DNA of 64,000 nt from Boletus sp. NGJ. Taxonomy: Eukaryota; Basidiomycota; Agaricomycetes; Boletales; Boletaceae. Position 1 is the stretch's first letter; the number at the start of each line of letters is the position of its first letter. Positions 36,390 to 46,844 of this stretch are shown here, in pieces. The DNA lies in NCBI GenBank assembly GCA_019096195.1, contig JAGTXK010000119.1, positions 248,001 through 312,000 of the forward strand, read 5' to 3'. The notes under the pieces were generated by a model. That model worked only from the letters and a program-made list of their open reading frames with translations. It was not told the origin of the DNA and did no database searches. A program made the translations under genes and the position numbers.

Positions 36390-38403
36390 ATGCCTCATGT
36401 TGACTCCGATGAGTTCTCTGACAACAATACCGAGATCCAGCCAAACAACAGTAACCGAAAGTAAGTTCCTAAAGATGACCAGGTACAGAACTCACGCACC
36501 TTTTCAGATCCAAGTCCAAGAAAAAGGGCACGGATCCACTCATTTCAGCCGCACGAACCATTGCACGCTGTGTAGATTTCTGTTGTGACATCGATAAAGT
36601 AATCAAGACTGTTCAGCTTGTTCAGCAAGACGAAGCTAGTAAACATGGTGAGTTGGACGAAGACGAAGCTGAAGGGCAGGTGCGCGAGGAAGCCCTTAGC
36701 CAAATGTGAGTCCATCTTAAAGTTGAAGAACATTGAGATTAAACTTTGGTTATAGAACACCGGAATCAAGGGAGCAAATGATACGAACATATTATAAGAT
36801 ACTCCAGATCGTGCCAAGCCTCAAGGCAATTATTAACGACCCATCTAAATGTGACGAGCTGGCTACTATTTGTACTAAGGTACATGCATTGTTGACTATA
36901 TGCGCATATATCCATGTTTTCGCTTGGTTAGATGAACGGTCACATCAAGAGTGTACGCTCAACCGACACAAGTCATCTCAAAAACTCCATCCCACGCTAT
37001 GCATTGCCAGATACGACCAAGCCAAATTCACTTGATCCACCCATTGTCACCTCAAGCGATCGGGCTGAAATGGGTTTAAATCATCCAATCTTAGCTCGTT
37101 GGCTTTGCCCAGCAGACCAACTCGAGGAATTTGACGAGGATCCTCAAAAGTAGGTAGAAAACATTCTCTTCCGAGTCTTTAATATTTAATTGTATATTTA
37201 CTTGTAGGGCTCGGAAAGATCTGGCGTCGGGTGTGATACCCATGCGGGCTGAGGACTTTCCGTCCCTCTTCTGGTCTGGGGAGATGCCTGGCGGTGATTA
37301 TGACCCAGACGATATGCTTCACGGACTGTTCAGAAGTTATTTTCTTGTGCGGGTAAGTCACTTGTTCATATCTATTTAGGCCTGGCCCTGAACTGTGGAA
37401 CCTTTTCAGATTGGTCGACATATTTTCCTTGGTCCGTCCCATGCCGTTGAACACGACTCCCGTCGTGGGCGTTCATGCAATGCAGTTTTGCATGACATGA
37501 CGACCGTGCAGGCAGAGCACATTGCATACATTTGTATTCAAGTAAGTGCACTGCTCATTTCGGTTCTTATCATTTCTCATTGGTCTTATTCGAGGCACGC
37601 TTCGGGATCTCTTCCCTAGGCCAATGGAATGAGATAGATGGCAATCTAAACTACCTCACGATGTACAGAGCCATCGTTCATTTCATCCAAGACCCCATCG
37701 ACACAAGGTGGAGGGATGACTTGCTAAAATGGTGGAACGTGTATGCTTCCGTTTTTCTTACCACCAACCAATTTCTATTCTAACTAGTTTCATAAAGGCA
37801 AATGTTCAATGACGAGAAGGGGCGCCAGGCTTCCTCAACGACAACTACAAACGGCAACTCTGCACCTCGCATGAGCACGATGGAACGAATGCGCGCTCAA
37901 GTCGAAGCACGCCGTCGTGCAGTAGAGACATCTTGGCGCGTCAATACTTTTGCCGAACTGGATCCTTCCCCGTCTTCCTATGCTCCACCTGCGAATGATC
38001 CTCCACCACTGGTAGCTCCTACGTCATCCACTCAAGTTCTGGATCCTTCCCTGTCTTCCAATGCTCCACCTGCAAATGATCCTCTGCACCCCTTAGTTCC
38101 TCTGCCGTCCACTCAAGCTCCAGTGAGCCACCCCATCTCCAATATTAATACTATATTACTCAATCCACACAGCCGTCGACCGTTCCCACTGATCCTCCGA
38201 TGACCCCACACAGGCCCTCCAACAGAGCACCACCCATGGTCCGCAGTCCTTTAACGGACGAGGAAGAGCTTGCACAACTCCCACTTACCCCCGTAACGAA
38301 CAGGAGAACAACTATCTCGAAGGCAAAGGGCAAGAAAAGGGCCGTGGCTCCAGATGAAGGAGAGGGTGGTCGTGCCAAGAGACCCAAGCGCACCCGCAAG
38401 TAG
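36390..38403 (+). CDS. Plavaka-borne accessory protein (DUF6698-like), function unknown
   Basis: The product starts MPHVDSDEFSDNN. Eight or so exons give an acidic/lysine-rich start, TPESREQMIRTYYKILQIVP, LATICTKMNGHIKSVRSTD and NHPILARWLCPADQLEEF. MRAEDFPSLFWSG, GDYDPDDMLHGLFRSYFLVRI, GRHIFLGPSHAV, ARFGISSLGQWNEIDGNLNY and HFIQDPIDTRWRDDLLKWWN follow. Then a Pro/Ser linker with two related repeats (DPSPSSYAPPANDPPP near 37960 and DPSLSSNAPPANDPLH near 38040) and a basic C-terminus (KGKKRAVAPD, AKRPKRTRK), likely nuclear. The core resembles a conserved agaricomycete domain that I recall as DUF6698. Its position inside the inverted repeats makes it a transposon gene. A role in DNA binding or in regulating transposition is inference. 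Confidence 0.75.
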
Positions 38404-39090
38404 AGGTTTGTATCTCTCGACTAGGTTTCTGTCATTAATTTTATTTTGTTCTCGCTTTCGCCAGGTCTCTACTGTCTGTCACTTCACCTATCTGGTTCGT
38501 TGCACTATGTATTCACTGTCTTCAACTGTTGTGCTCCGAGTATCACTCTCAAGCCTTCTGCTGCATTCTTGTCCATTCACATATCTGATTTCCCGCATTC
38601 CAGCATTCGACGGATTCAGCCTGTATTTGTATTGCGCTCGCACCAACGATTTCCCGCATTCCAGCATTCAACACATTCAGCCTGTATTTGTATTGTGCTC
38701 GCACCAATGTCTTGTGCCTCACGCCGCGTTGCATCGTGGTCCGTTGTCTGGTAACATTCTAGGCTAGATACTAGATCATGTATTCTCCTCGCTGGGAATA
38801 TAGTCTATTATATGGCAATATCACAATTGTACAAAAATGAGTCCCGATAATGTGACCAGACCGTACCAGGCTGTACTATATACTTGATCAATGAAGATGC
38901 GCTCTGATATGCGGTCGGGATTCTGATATGGGCTGTCGGGATTCCAACAGTTGGACAGATGCGCGACCTCTGATCGACACGGCAGTTCCTCGAAATGGCC
39001 GGATAAGTTCTATTGGTGTTCTGACAGCCCTCAGGGCGCGCTACGGTGTCGATATGGCCTGATAGTGTTTATAAGGGAATATCATGTTTG
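38404..39090. other. Subterminal noncoding part of the Plavaka element
   Basis: No gene. It holds a 61-bp tandem duplication and GC-variable sequence up to the right inverted repeat. Short words such as GGTCGGGATTC and CTGTCGGGATTCC recur near 38910-38945 and could be transposase contact sites. Confidence 0.45.
38587..38708. repeat. 61-bp direct tandem repeat, two copies
   Basis: Unit 1 is 38587-38647 and unit 2 is 38648-38708. They begin GATTTCCCGCATTCCAGC and differ at only about five positions. They lie between the end of the accessory gene and the right inverted repeat of the Plavaka element. Confidence 0.85.
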
Positions 39091-39263
39091 TGCAATATTT
39101 GTGATGTGGATGTGACCAATACCTCAGCTTCATCTCTAAACGTCTGGGCTCAACAACTCATTGATGGTCAGAAGAAAAAGGAGATGATACAGTCAGCGCA
39201 GGTCAGTCGATTTTTTGAGGCGCTGACTCAGACTGCAATGCCTGCGAAACCCTGCTGTAAGTA

Positions 39264-41839
39264 CAGTTGATATGCTCATAATGTATAAGGTTGGGATCTA
39301 CCAAAACCTAATGCATTACCATGGTTATGCAAGATGGCAATGCATGACAAGGGTGACTCATCACTGTCACAACTTATCCCGGGCCTTCGACTATGCTACT
39401 TGTTACATGTATCTATTCAAAGTCGTCTGCTTCACATCATTAAACTCCTGTCGCCATAAGTGTGCACGAAAATGACACAGCTGCTTCAACAACTCGAAGA
39501 TGTCCTCAGCCTCAGCATACTCCAACACTGCGCCTGCAAGTTGCTGGCATAACGACATTGCCTGAACCCTTGTGACACATGGCTCCAGGTTATCCTCTTC
39601 GTCTGAGTTGATCTCGATGATCTCACCCCTCGCCACAGCTATCTCATGGTGCACCACATCTACAATCTCTTCCTCACCTTTCTTGCCACCTGAGAAAATC
39701 TCCATTTCACAAATCTCGATCTCTTTGGGAGGATCCAGGACATCATCCACAGTCGGTAGGGTGTCGAAGATGCGGTTTCGTGCTTTGAGATCTTTGATGG
39801 ATTGGGTGAGTTCATCCTGTATTGATTTGAGTTGAGGAACTTGGAGGTCCTTTGGGCCAAGTGGAATTCAGATTTTGAGTTCTGGTCGGCGGATGGCTGC
39901 TTGCTCGAGAGGTTTGATGGCCATTAGAGCAGCCTGAACATCCCCCTCGGCATTCATGACAGCCTGGAGGGCTAGTCACCAGTCTGTGTCAATGAAATGG
40001 CCACCGAGATGAGCTTGAAGGCAAATTTCAGCATTTGGTAGTGAGAGGTCTGTTGTTGCGAATTCATGGATAATCTTCCATGCGAGAGGGTCAGCATGTG
40101 TGATTGTTGATTGGGATGACAAGGGTAAGTTGACAAAGGACTTGGAATCCAACCCACCATCCACAATATAGGTTTCACTGTCAAAGATAAAATTAAAATA
40201 AGTAATAGTCCCAGACATGCCAGTGAATGTGTGGCTTATGGCTGAATGTGTGCGTGATTCCAACAGTTTCGGATGGTCTCTGGTGTTACACAACTCCATG
40301 CCTCGTTTGCCATTACCACAGCTTTGAGAAGGTCTGTCTTGTAGATCTCGCATTCACCGGCCTTGCCCAGATTGATTGCTCACTTATTAAAGTTACAATG
40401 GTATAAGGCCTTGAAGCATCGAATGATGCCAGCATCACAGGGTTGGATGAACGCTGTCATGTTTGGCTCAAAATATTCAAGCTGAATGTTTGATGGTTCA
40501 TATGATATGAAGTGCCCAGAGAAATTGTCAACCAATAGAATAATGTTCTGGTTTTCTCGCTTCATCTTAATGTCGAGCTTTTTCACCCACCTGGCAACAC
40601 AATTGTTAGTGAACCAAACATAGGCCCAGGCTAAATGATCTCACTCCTCGAAAAGCTCTGAGGTCATCCAGGCCTTCTTGTTGTTATGGTAATAAAATCC
40701 ACGTTCCTTGGGGGTTTTCTTTTTAAAGCATTGTGGCTTGGCTGCCTTGCCAACAAAAAACAGATCAAGTTTCTCACTGCTGTCTGCATTGCATGCGACC
40801 GCAATGGTAATTTGGAATTTTTCTTTTTTTTTACCACTCATTTGCTTCATAGCAAGGCCACGGTCAGGTGGAGCACTAGAAACAGTTTGCAAATAAAGTT
40901 TGATAAGATAACAACAGAGCTTACTGGGGATTGAATGATGTTTCATCCATGTTGAAGCAGTCACGTGGAGCATAGTTTGCAAGAAGTTGTTGGCACCATA
41001 CTCGATCGGCTTCAACAGCATCAAGGTCAACTGAAGCAGCCTCCCCATGTCAGTGAATTTCATGAAGTTTGTAGGTGTTACAAAATGATTGCACCCAGCT
41101 TTCCCCCAATAGTCTCTCAGTCTCAGGAACTTGAAACTTGTCCTCAAATCTCTTTCGCTTGTCCCTCAGCATTGGACCTGAGACAGTCTCACCTCTCTGA
41201 GCCATATCCCACACCCAAAGTACAAGTGCACATTCATCATCAGGCCTGATAACAACCTGAGGCCTCTTCAATGACAAAGCAGTGGGGTTGTCATTAGCAC
41301 AAGCCTCCATATTGTGGCGTTCTTGAAGCTTGCGAGATAAGGTTGATGGATTGAAGATCAGGGCACCTTCATGGCATGTCTGGAAGTGCTCTACAATGCC
41401 AGCTTGGGAAATATCTGGGTGTGTGTCAATGTAAGCATAAACCAACAGCCAGTCTGTGAGAGTAAGGTTTTGGCGCCATGATGTTTGCTTTGGCAGCTGT
41501 GCAGAGGTTGCAGGCCCATCTCGGGTATGCTTCTGCCATTTCACTGGCAGGCAATTGGTGGGTTTTTCTCGAGGCTTCCATTTCACATGGAGCATTTTGA
41601 TGTTGGGAAAGTTTTCGTTACTGTGAGAAATGGCAAGATTCGTGTTTACAGTACAAAATTTTCAGTTTGTCTACCCTGATAGCTCCATCATAATGCATAT
41701 GTACCCATAGCTACCCAATGCATTATGCAATATGCATTAGTTCATCCACTTTGGCTGGGCCCAACACGGGACCCCCCAAAATGCAATGCAGTATGACGGA
41801 TATGCATTACTACCATATGCATTATGAGCATATCAACTG
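39264..41839 (-). mobile_element. pogo-type (Tc1/mariner superfamily) transposon, decayed
   Basis: Inverted ends CAGTTGATATGCTCATAATG (39264-39283 and inverse at 41820-41839) are flanked by TA on both sides (39262-39263, 41840-41841), as for pogo elements. Subterminal ATGCAT words are frequent. The element is 2.58 kb and encodes a single transposase on the minus strand, now interrupted by stops. It sits in, or next to, a degraded host gene. Confidence 0.9.
39403..41595 (-). pseudogene. pogo transposase (CENP-B-like DNA-binding plus DDE)
   Basis: The product starts MLHVKWKPREKPTNCLPVK. It has helix-turn-helix domains at residues ~45-175 (LTLTDWLLVYAYIDTHPDIS, FNPSTLSRKLQER), then CFNMDETSF with the first catalytic Asp, KKAWMTSELFEE, LLVDNFSGH with the second and MTAFIQPCDAGIIRCFKALY with the third. 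It ends in an acidic leucine-rich tail. Three in-frame TGA codons break the main frame (after LHEIH, after SELFEE, after NFNK). Each fits a former CGA or TGG codon, so decay came by transitions, with the catalytic residues still in place. Confidence 0.85.
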
Positions 41840-41889
41840 TAAATCAATCGCTTGTAAGTTTTTCGGACTATAGACTCGATTTCCTACAG

Positions 41890-42330
41890 CGTGCGCGAGG
41901 TAAAGTCCTTGATAGATAGCAGGTGCATGATGGACTTGGGTGTCTGTTCAAATCAAGTGTTGGACCGACGTGGGCCTTTCAACGTTGCCAACTTCATCCG
42001 GGAGGTAATGTGCATAGTATCTATAGGGGATTGTACGTCTTCTCCACGGACTCTGTCAAGAAGATTTTCAACTGAATTACTTTAACCTTGCAGGGGGTTC
42101 AGACAACTGCGAGCTGGTGTTGACAATCAATTTTGGTATACCTTGACGCTTGCACGCAGTACCCGACGAGGCTTTTCACCATGTCTGCAGTTCTTCCGTG
42201 ATCGGGACTCTCTTGCGACAATGCTCGAAGAAGTGTTCCTGGCTTACTTCTACTGCGATTTTCGAATCAAGAGATCTACGAACACTATCGACTCGGAGGC
42301 GCCGATGCACTCCATTTTCGTCTAGTTGGT
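41890..42330 (+). pseudogene. Possible NACHT-type NTPase gene relic
   Basis: Short open pieces end in LAYFYCDFR (near 42240-42270), followed by KRSTNTIDS. This resembles the LLAYFFCDFRD strand of agaricomycete NACHT/ankyrin proteins. Upstream, before the pogo insertion, a frame at about 39115-39260 (SASSLNVWAQQLIDGQKKKE) may belong to the same former gene. No P-loop is readable. Weak assignment. Confidence 0.3.
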
Positions 42331-42646
42331 CACCTATCTCTGTGCCCCCGCTATAGTCGACTCAGAAAATACAGGATTAACGTCCACACCCGGGCCTCCA
42401 AATGAGGTACTCTTCTACACCGTGTTGTGGTAGTCTGGTCGCCAGCCCCCGTCTAATGAGGCAAGCCGTCGAGACACGACCAACATACCTTAATTATGGC
42501 ATATAATATACTCACAGCGTGTCCTTCACTACCTAAACGAGGCCGATTCTGAACACATTCGGTCAGAAATGCATTTAGGCCAGCCGCCATAGAACTCGAC
42601 AGGTCAGCCGTTCCAAACTGGACGGTCAGCCTCCAACCCCCAAGGG

Positions 42647-42653
42647 TATAAAA
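42647..42653 (+). promoter_or_regulatory. TATA box of orphan gene A
   Basis: GGGTATAAAA at 108 bases before the ATG at 42761. The same box, spacing and surrounding sequence are kept in unit B, which supports real use. Confidence 0.6.
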
Positions 42654-42760
42654 TCCCTCGCGTGTAGTCATCCAAGGTCAGCTTTTTCGTCGTTCTCTCT
42701 CTGGTCGTTCTCTCCCTTCCAACGCCCAGATCAACGACGACTGAAATTGCCAACGCCATC

Positions 42761-44598
42761 ATGACCCCCAAGGATGGGCATCTGCCATGCTCCGTACGTC
42801 GTTCCCATGCTACCTTGGATGACATTCGTTCATGGAGCTAACTTTGGAAACTTAGATGATGGCGAGACCCAAATCCTTCGTGGTCTGCAGCATTACCACG
42901 AAATGGTGCGCTCCAACGGCAAAGAAGACGCCAGTGCGGAAGCTGTCACGGATCCAGCCGGCGACGTCGACCAAGGAACGGCCGGCCGGCCCTCGTGGGG
43001 ATCCGACGAAGCTGACGTCCCGACCTGGTTGTTTACCGACTGTCGTCCCAAAGGTGGACCTGCGCCGCCCCCCGCCTAAGCCTATGTTGATGCCAGTTCC
43101 GAACAAGAGGGCCAAGGTGCGGAAGTCGCCGCCTTTGCCACTAGTGCCGTCTTTGTCCAAGAAGACGGTTGTCCCAAAACCGTCAAAGGTCGTGGCGAGG
43201 TTGAAGGAAGGCAGGCTCACGGGTGGGTGCCCGGAACCAGTGAGGTTGACGCAGGACATGAATACGAAGGAACTCCCACCCCGACCCAGTTGCGTTCCGC
43301 GAGCTCGCACTGACTGGTCTCGTGTCGGCGTTATGATGACTTCTAAGGAAAAACAAGATGTCACGGTCAAGATTTCCACTACTGGTCCTCGCAACCCAGT
43401 AATGGCTCGCCAAAAGGTGTCCGTCAACATTGGCACCACCAAGGCTGCAGGGCGCGTCAAGGTTACGGAAACCTTCGTCGAGAAAGCTATGGTGGCTGGC
43501 ACCTATCGCACTGGGGCGCCGACCACGAATGGGTGGCCGACAACACGAAAGGCGTTCGCCTATCCACATGCTGTCGAGCCAGCAGTCCACATCGCGTTGT
43601 CACAACCGGGATCCCCAGATCTGTCTTCTTTCCCATCGCAGAGCTGGATAACCATCGATGTAGATGTCAAACAGAATAAGGGACCGACACAGATCTGTGG
43701 CAACGAGACGCTCTCCAGCACGGACGACGTGCCGAACCCAGGTGTTGCAGGAACGGCCAAGGGTTCGTGTGGACGTTCCGAGCCCGAGCCCGAGTCTGTT
43801 TCTTCTTCCCCTACATTATCGCCGTCCCCGACGTTCGTCGAAACCACGGAGAGCCTCTCAGGGCCTATAATTGGATCGGACGGTACTGTCAAGATCAGCA
43901 CCCCAACCAAAAAGCCATCCAACAAGGTTTCGCACACGGTTTGCGCTGCGACGATCATCTCGCGCTCTGGGACTGGTACCTCAAAGGCCAAACTCATGAA
44001 GGTGATGGACAGAAGCCACCCACCCTCGCCCATCAAGATTTCGGACACTATGAACAGAACCCGAATGATGGTCCGTGGTGCCGTTGAAATCGCGCGGGAC
44101 TTCTTCTCGCCTTCGCGACGTAAGTTGCATTCCGGTCCCGAGACCACTACCTTCAAGTCAGGGGGTACCAATGTGTCACGGATTCGAAAACTGTTCATTC
44201 CTCCGCTCGACAAGGATGCGAAGGTATCAAAGAATCCGACGATGCAGAACGAGATCGAGATGCCTAGAGCGCGGAGACAGGTGGCGAGTGATGGGGCGGT
44301 CGATTCCTGCCTGGATCGCCTTGGTTCTCTTGCTGCTGTTGCGATTGTCACGAAGATCAGGACGTCCAGTTCAGACAGTCCCTGGTCAAGTTTGAACCGT
44401 GGAGACGCATGGGTAGAGGTGGGTATATGCGATATGGTGAGGTTTGAGTGCATTTTTTATTTTGTTTTCCTTCCATTTTCCACTTTTTTTCGTGGATTTC
44501 TTTCTTCTTCCGTGGCTTCCGTTTGCGGCCTCATCTCCCTCCGACGTCGGGTCCTGGACTTGACCGACGCTCACAAGGCGATTTCCTGCGCCTTTTAA
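42761..44598 (+). CDS. Orphan basic Thr/Pro/Lys-rich protein, copy A
   Basis: Exon 1 (42761-42793) encodes MTPKDGHLPCS. A 62-nt intron (GTACGT, branch CTAAC, CTTAG) leads to a 580-codon frame beginning MMARPKSFVVCSITTK at 42856. The same splice signals and frame are conserved in copy B. The product is rich in Thr, Pro, Lys and Arg, with no recognisable domain. The best-conserved piece is RKLFIPPLDKDAK (near 44185-44225), followed by KNPTMQNEIEMPRARRQV. The last ~65 codons are hydrophobic and may be intronic or untranslated. Another plus frame in places looks equally protein-like (GLRCDDHLALWDWYL near 43950), so the frame choice rests mainly on splicing and conservation. Function unknown, probably intracellular. 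Confidence 0.5.
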
Positions 44599-46195
44599 CA
44601 CCATCCCCGGGCCCACAACTACATCGGAGATAGGTCTAGTCAACTGCCGTTCCCGAGTATCACCGAGCTCCTCACACAAGCCCTCTATAATGCCCCATCG
44701 ATCACCGTTTGACGACATCGATTAAGCCACTTGTACTAGCTGGTACCCTTCTCACCAACGACTCTCTCGCCCCTGTTGACCTTGGATGCACCTGCTGGTA
44801 TGACTCTCCCATCCATCCACACTATGACTCACTCTTCGACCTTTCTCAGCTTCAAATATCGTGCCTAGTTAGTTTCCGACCGTGTCGGATATTCGCATCC
44901 CTCCGACCCTGATCGATACGTCAAAGACCGCCGCTATGTTCCTTGGCGACATCCCTCCATCCTACCAAGTTTCCGAGTGCTACGTTCTCTCCAACTTTCC
45001 GAATACCGATCGTTTCTTCGACCTTTAACAACATCGACACTATCAACGCAAGACTCGCGCATACCTCAGATCTCTCCGAAAAAGCCAAGCATCGATTGTC
45101 TCTCCACTCCGACGACTTCGTCGCCGTTTGCATACACCATAGTGCCTCCCAGTCTCAGATCCAGTAGAATCGCCAGCAGCATGAACATCCACTATGCCCA
45201 CCACTTGTACCCCCTTCCTTCATGACGACACCTTCTCCCTTCCTCTTTCCTGACAGCCTGCACATGCCTTTTCTCCAGCACGCCCAATTTAGGGCGCGGA
45301 GGATGGTTGCAGGCGGTGGTGGCGAATTGATGTTCTCGCTCGGGCCAGGTTTGACTGATCTGAGTGCCTGCCTATCTTTTGAGGCTACACATGCAATGTA
45401 TCCTGCGGCGAGGTTCGGTACGGACGATGCGACAACGAGACGGCAGACTCGGGACGGGTTTGCGCGAGTCCGAACGGCGATGGTTGAGACGCGTTGGACA
45501 AGGTTGACGGTATATGACAGTTGGAGACTTGGACGAAGTAGGCGAGGTCGATGGCAAGGGAACAACGCGGGTCCTTTCGAGGTCGACCAAGCGCGATTTT
45601 TTCGATCCTGCGGGACTCGGTCAAGTTGGATGACGTCGAAGTACGAATGTTGAAGCTGGGTTGGACAAGGTCGACGGATCGGAGCGATGTTTGGCGACGT
45701 TCATGGCGATGTCGAGGTGCGGTGGTTGAAGCTGGACAACGCTCAATGCACATTCGTGGGCTGTCTTTCGGACTCGTGGTGAGTGGTTTGGACGGAACTG
45801 GGTTCGGTGCGAAGTCGAGTTCAGGAGATGTCTCGGGTGACCCTTGCCTCAATCCCTTGACCTCCCTTGCGGCGTCGGAGTCAAGCATCCGGAAGGTCAT
45901 CTGGTCCTTTTTTTCATTGTTCTTTTTCACGGCCAGTTTGACTCATTTTCTTCTTCTTCTTTCCCTCTTCTTCTCGACGCATCGGTGGTTCCCAACTCTC
46001 CACATTTTCTTCTCGGTTTCAGTATTTCCATTTGCCTGGGTTTCATTGCATGTTCTGGTATCTTGGTGCCTGCAGCCTCTCTGGCGCACCAAGTTCCTTT
46101 TCCCCTTTCCTGTATATAGTACATCCCACTTCAAACACTGTCAGAATGCCACTGTCGGATACATAATTTGCCAGAGTTTGCCAAGTTGCTACCCT
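44599..46195. other. Downstream part of unit A, no supported gene
   Basis: Duplicated in unit B at 48640-50210. Plus-strand pieces such as DIPPSYQVSECYVLSN (near 44950) and MPFLQHAQFRARRM (near 45270) and a minus-strand MTFRMLDSDAAREVKGLR (near 45890) are kept between copies. None forms a frame that stays open in both, so I call no gene. Confidence 0.45.
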
Positions 46196-46733
46196 TTGTG
46201 AATGCCGAAGCGTGAAGTTCAGCTTTACTTCGCTCGATCAGGTGAGTCTGTACAGTCAACGCCGGACGGTGGTAATGTCGTCATCACACAAACGTAAACC
46301 CAATTAGTGGCCCACTCAGGTTGAAGGTTTTCCTGCACTCCCTCTTCTTCCAGGGAAGACGAACTAACGCGCCGAGTAGTAATGCCACAAAGCCTGGACC
46401 AGAAATTCCTCTGGATATACCATTGCTGCCCATCCGACCTTCTGCCAGTTACTATGACCAAGATGCAGACTCGAATAACGGTACGTCCAAGCAAATTCTA
46501 CCCGCTGAGCAGCCTCCCACACTTGTCCGGTGTAATGCTTTGCATCCATCCACCACTGTACGCACACTCACAATCCAGCTCAATCCTACTAACGTACCTT
46601 GGCTGACAGCGTGCCCTTCACCACCCAGACGAGGCCGATTCTGAACACATTCGGTCAGAAATGCATTCGGACCAGTCGCAATAGTACTCGACTGGTCAGC
46701 CGTTCCATGCGCGTTAGCCTCCAATCCGATGGG

Positions 46734-46739
46734 TATAAA
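46734..46739 (+). promoter_or_regulatory. TATA box of orphan gene B
   Basis: GGGTATAAAG, 111 bases before the ATG at 46845, in the same context as in unit A. Confidence 0.6.
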
Positions 46740-46844
46740 GTTCCTCGCACATAGACATGCAAGGACAGCTTTTTCGTCGTTCGCCCTCTGGTCATCCTCT
46801 CGCTTCCACTGCCCAGATCAACGATTGAAATTGTCAACGCCATC

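Larger units (their letters stand above)
31609..39107. mobile_element. Plavaka DNA transposon carrying two divergent genes
   Basis: Terminal inverted repeats ACATCACAAATATTGCA (31609-31625) and its inverse (39091-39107) continue imperfectly inward (AAAGTGTGATA versus CAAACATGATA). They enclose a 7.5-kb element. Inside are a transposase on the minus strand and a second intron-rich gene on the plus strand, divergent from a 370-bp gap. Both read through without a detected break, unlike every other element in the block. No clear short target duplication was found at the ends, and the left end abuts the LINE duplication. Plavaka belongs to the CACTA-like DDE transposons expanded in agaricomycetes. 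Confidence 0.85.
42485..46195 (+). repeat. Tandem segmental duplication, unit A
   Basis: The unit is colinear with 46595-50210 through its whole length, including promoter, orphan gene and about 1.6 kb of downstream sequence. Identity is uneven: clearly over 90% at 44940-45060 and 45217-45500, lower elsewhere. There is no reverse transcriptase, integrase or tRNA-primer site, and the units are not at the ends of an element, so this is a host duplication. Confidence 0.8.

Noticed and set aside
36390-38403. Host gene next to the Plavaka transposase
   Set aside because: It lies inside the terminal inverted repeats and shares the promoter gap with the transposase.
43560-44453. Long minus-strand frame as a gene in unit A
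   Set aside because: It mirrors the plus frame. The plus strand has a conserved TATA box, ATG, splice sites and branch point in both copies; the minus frame has none.
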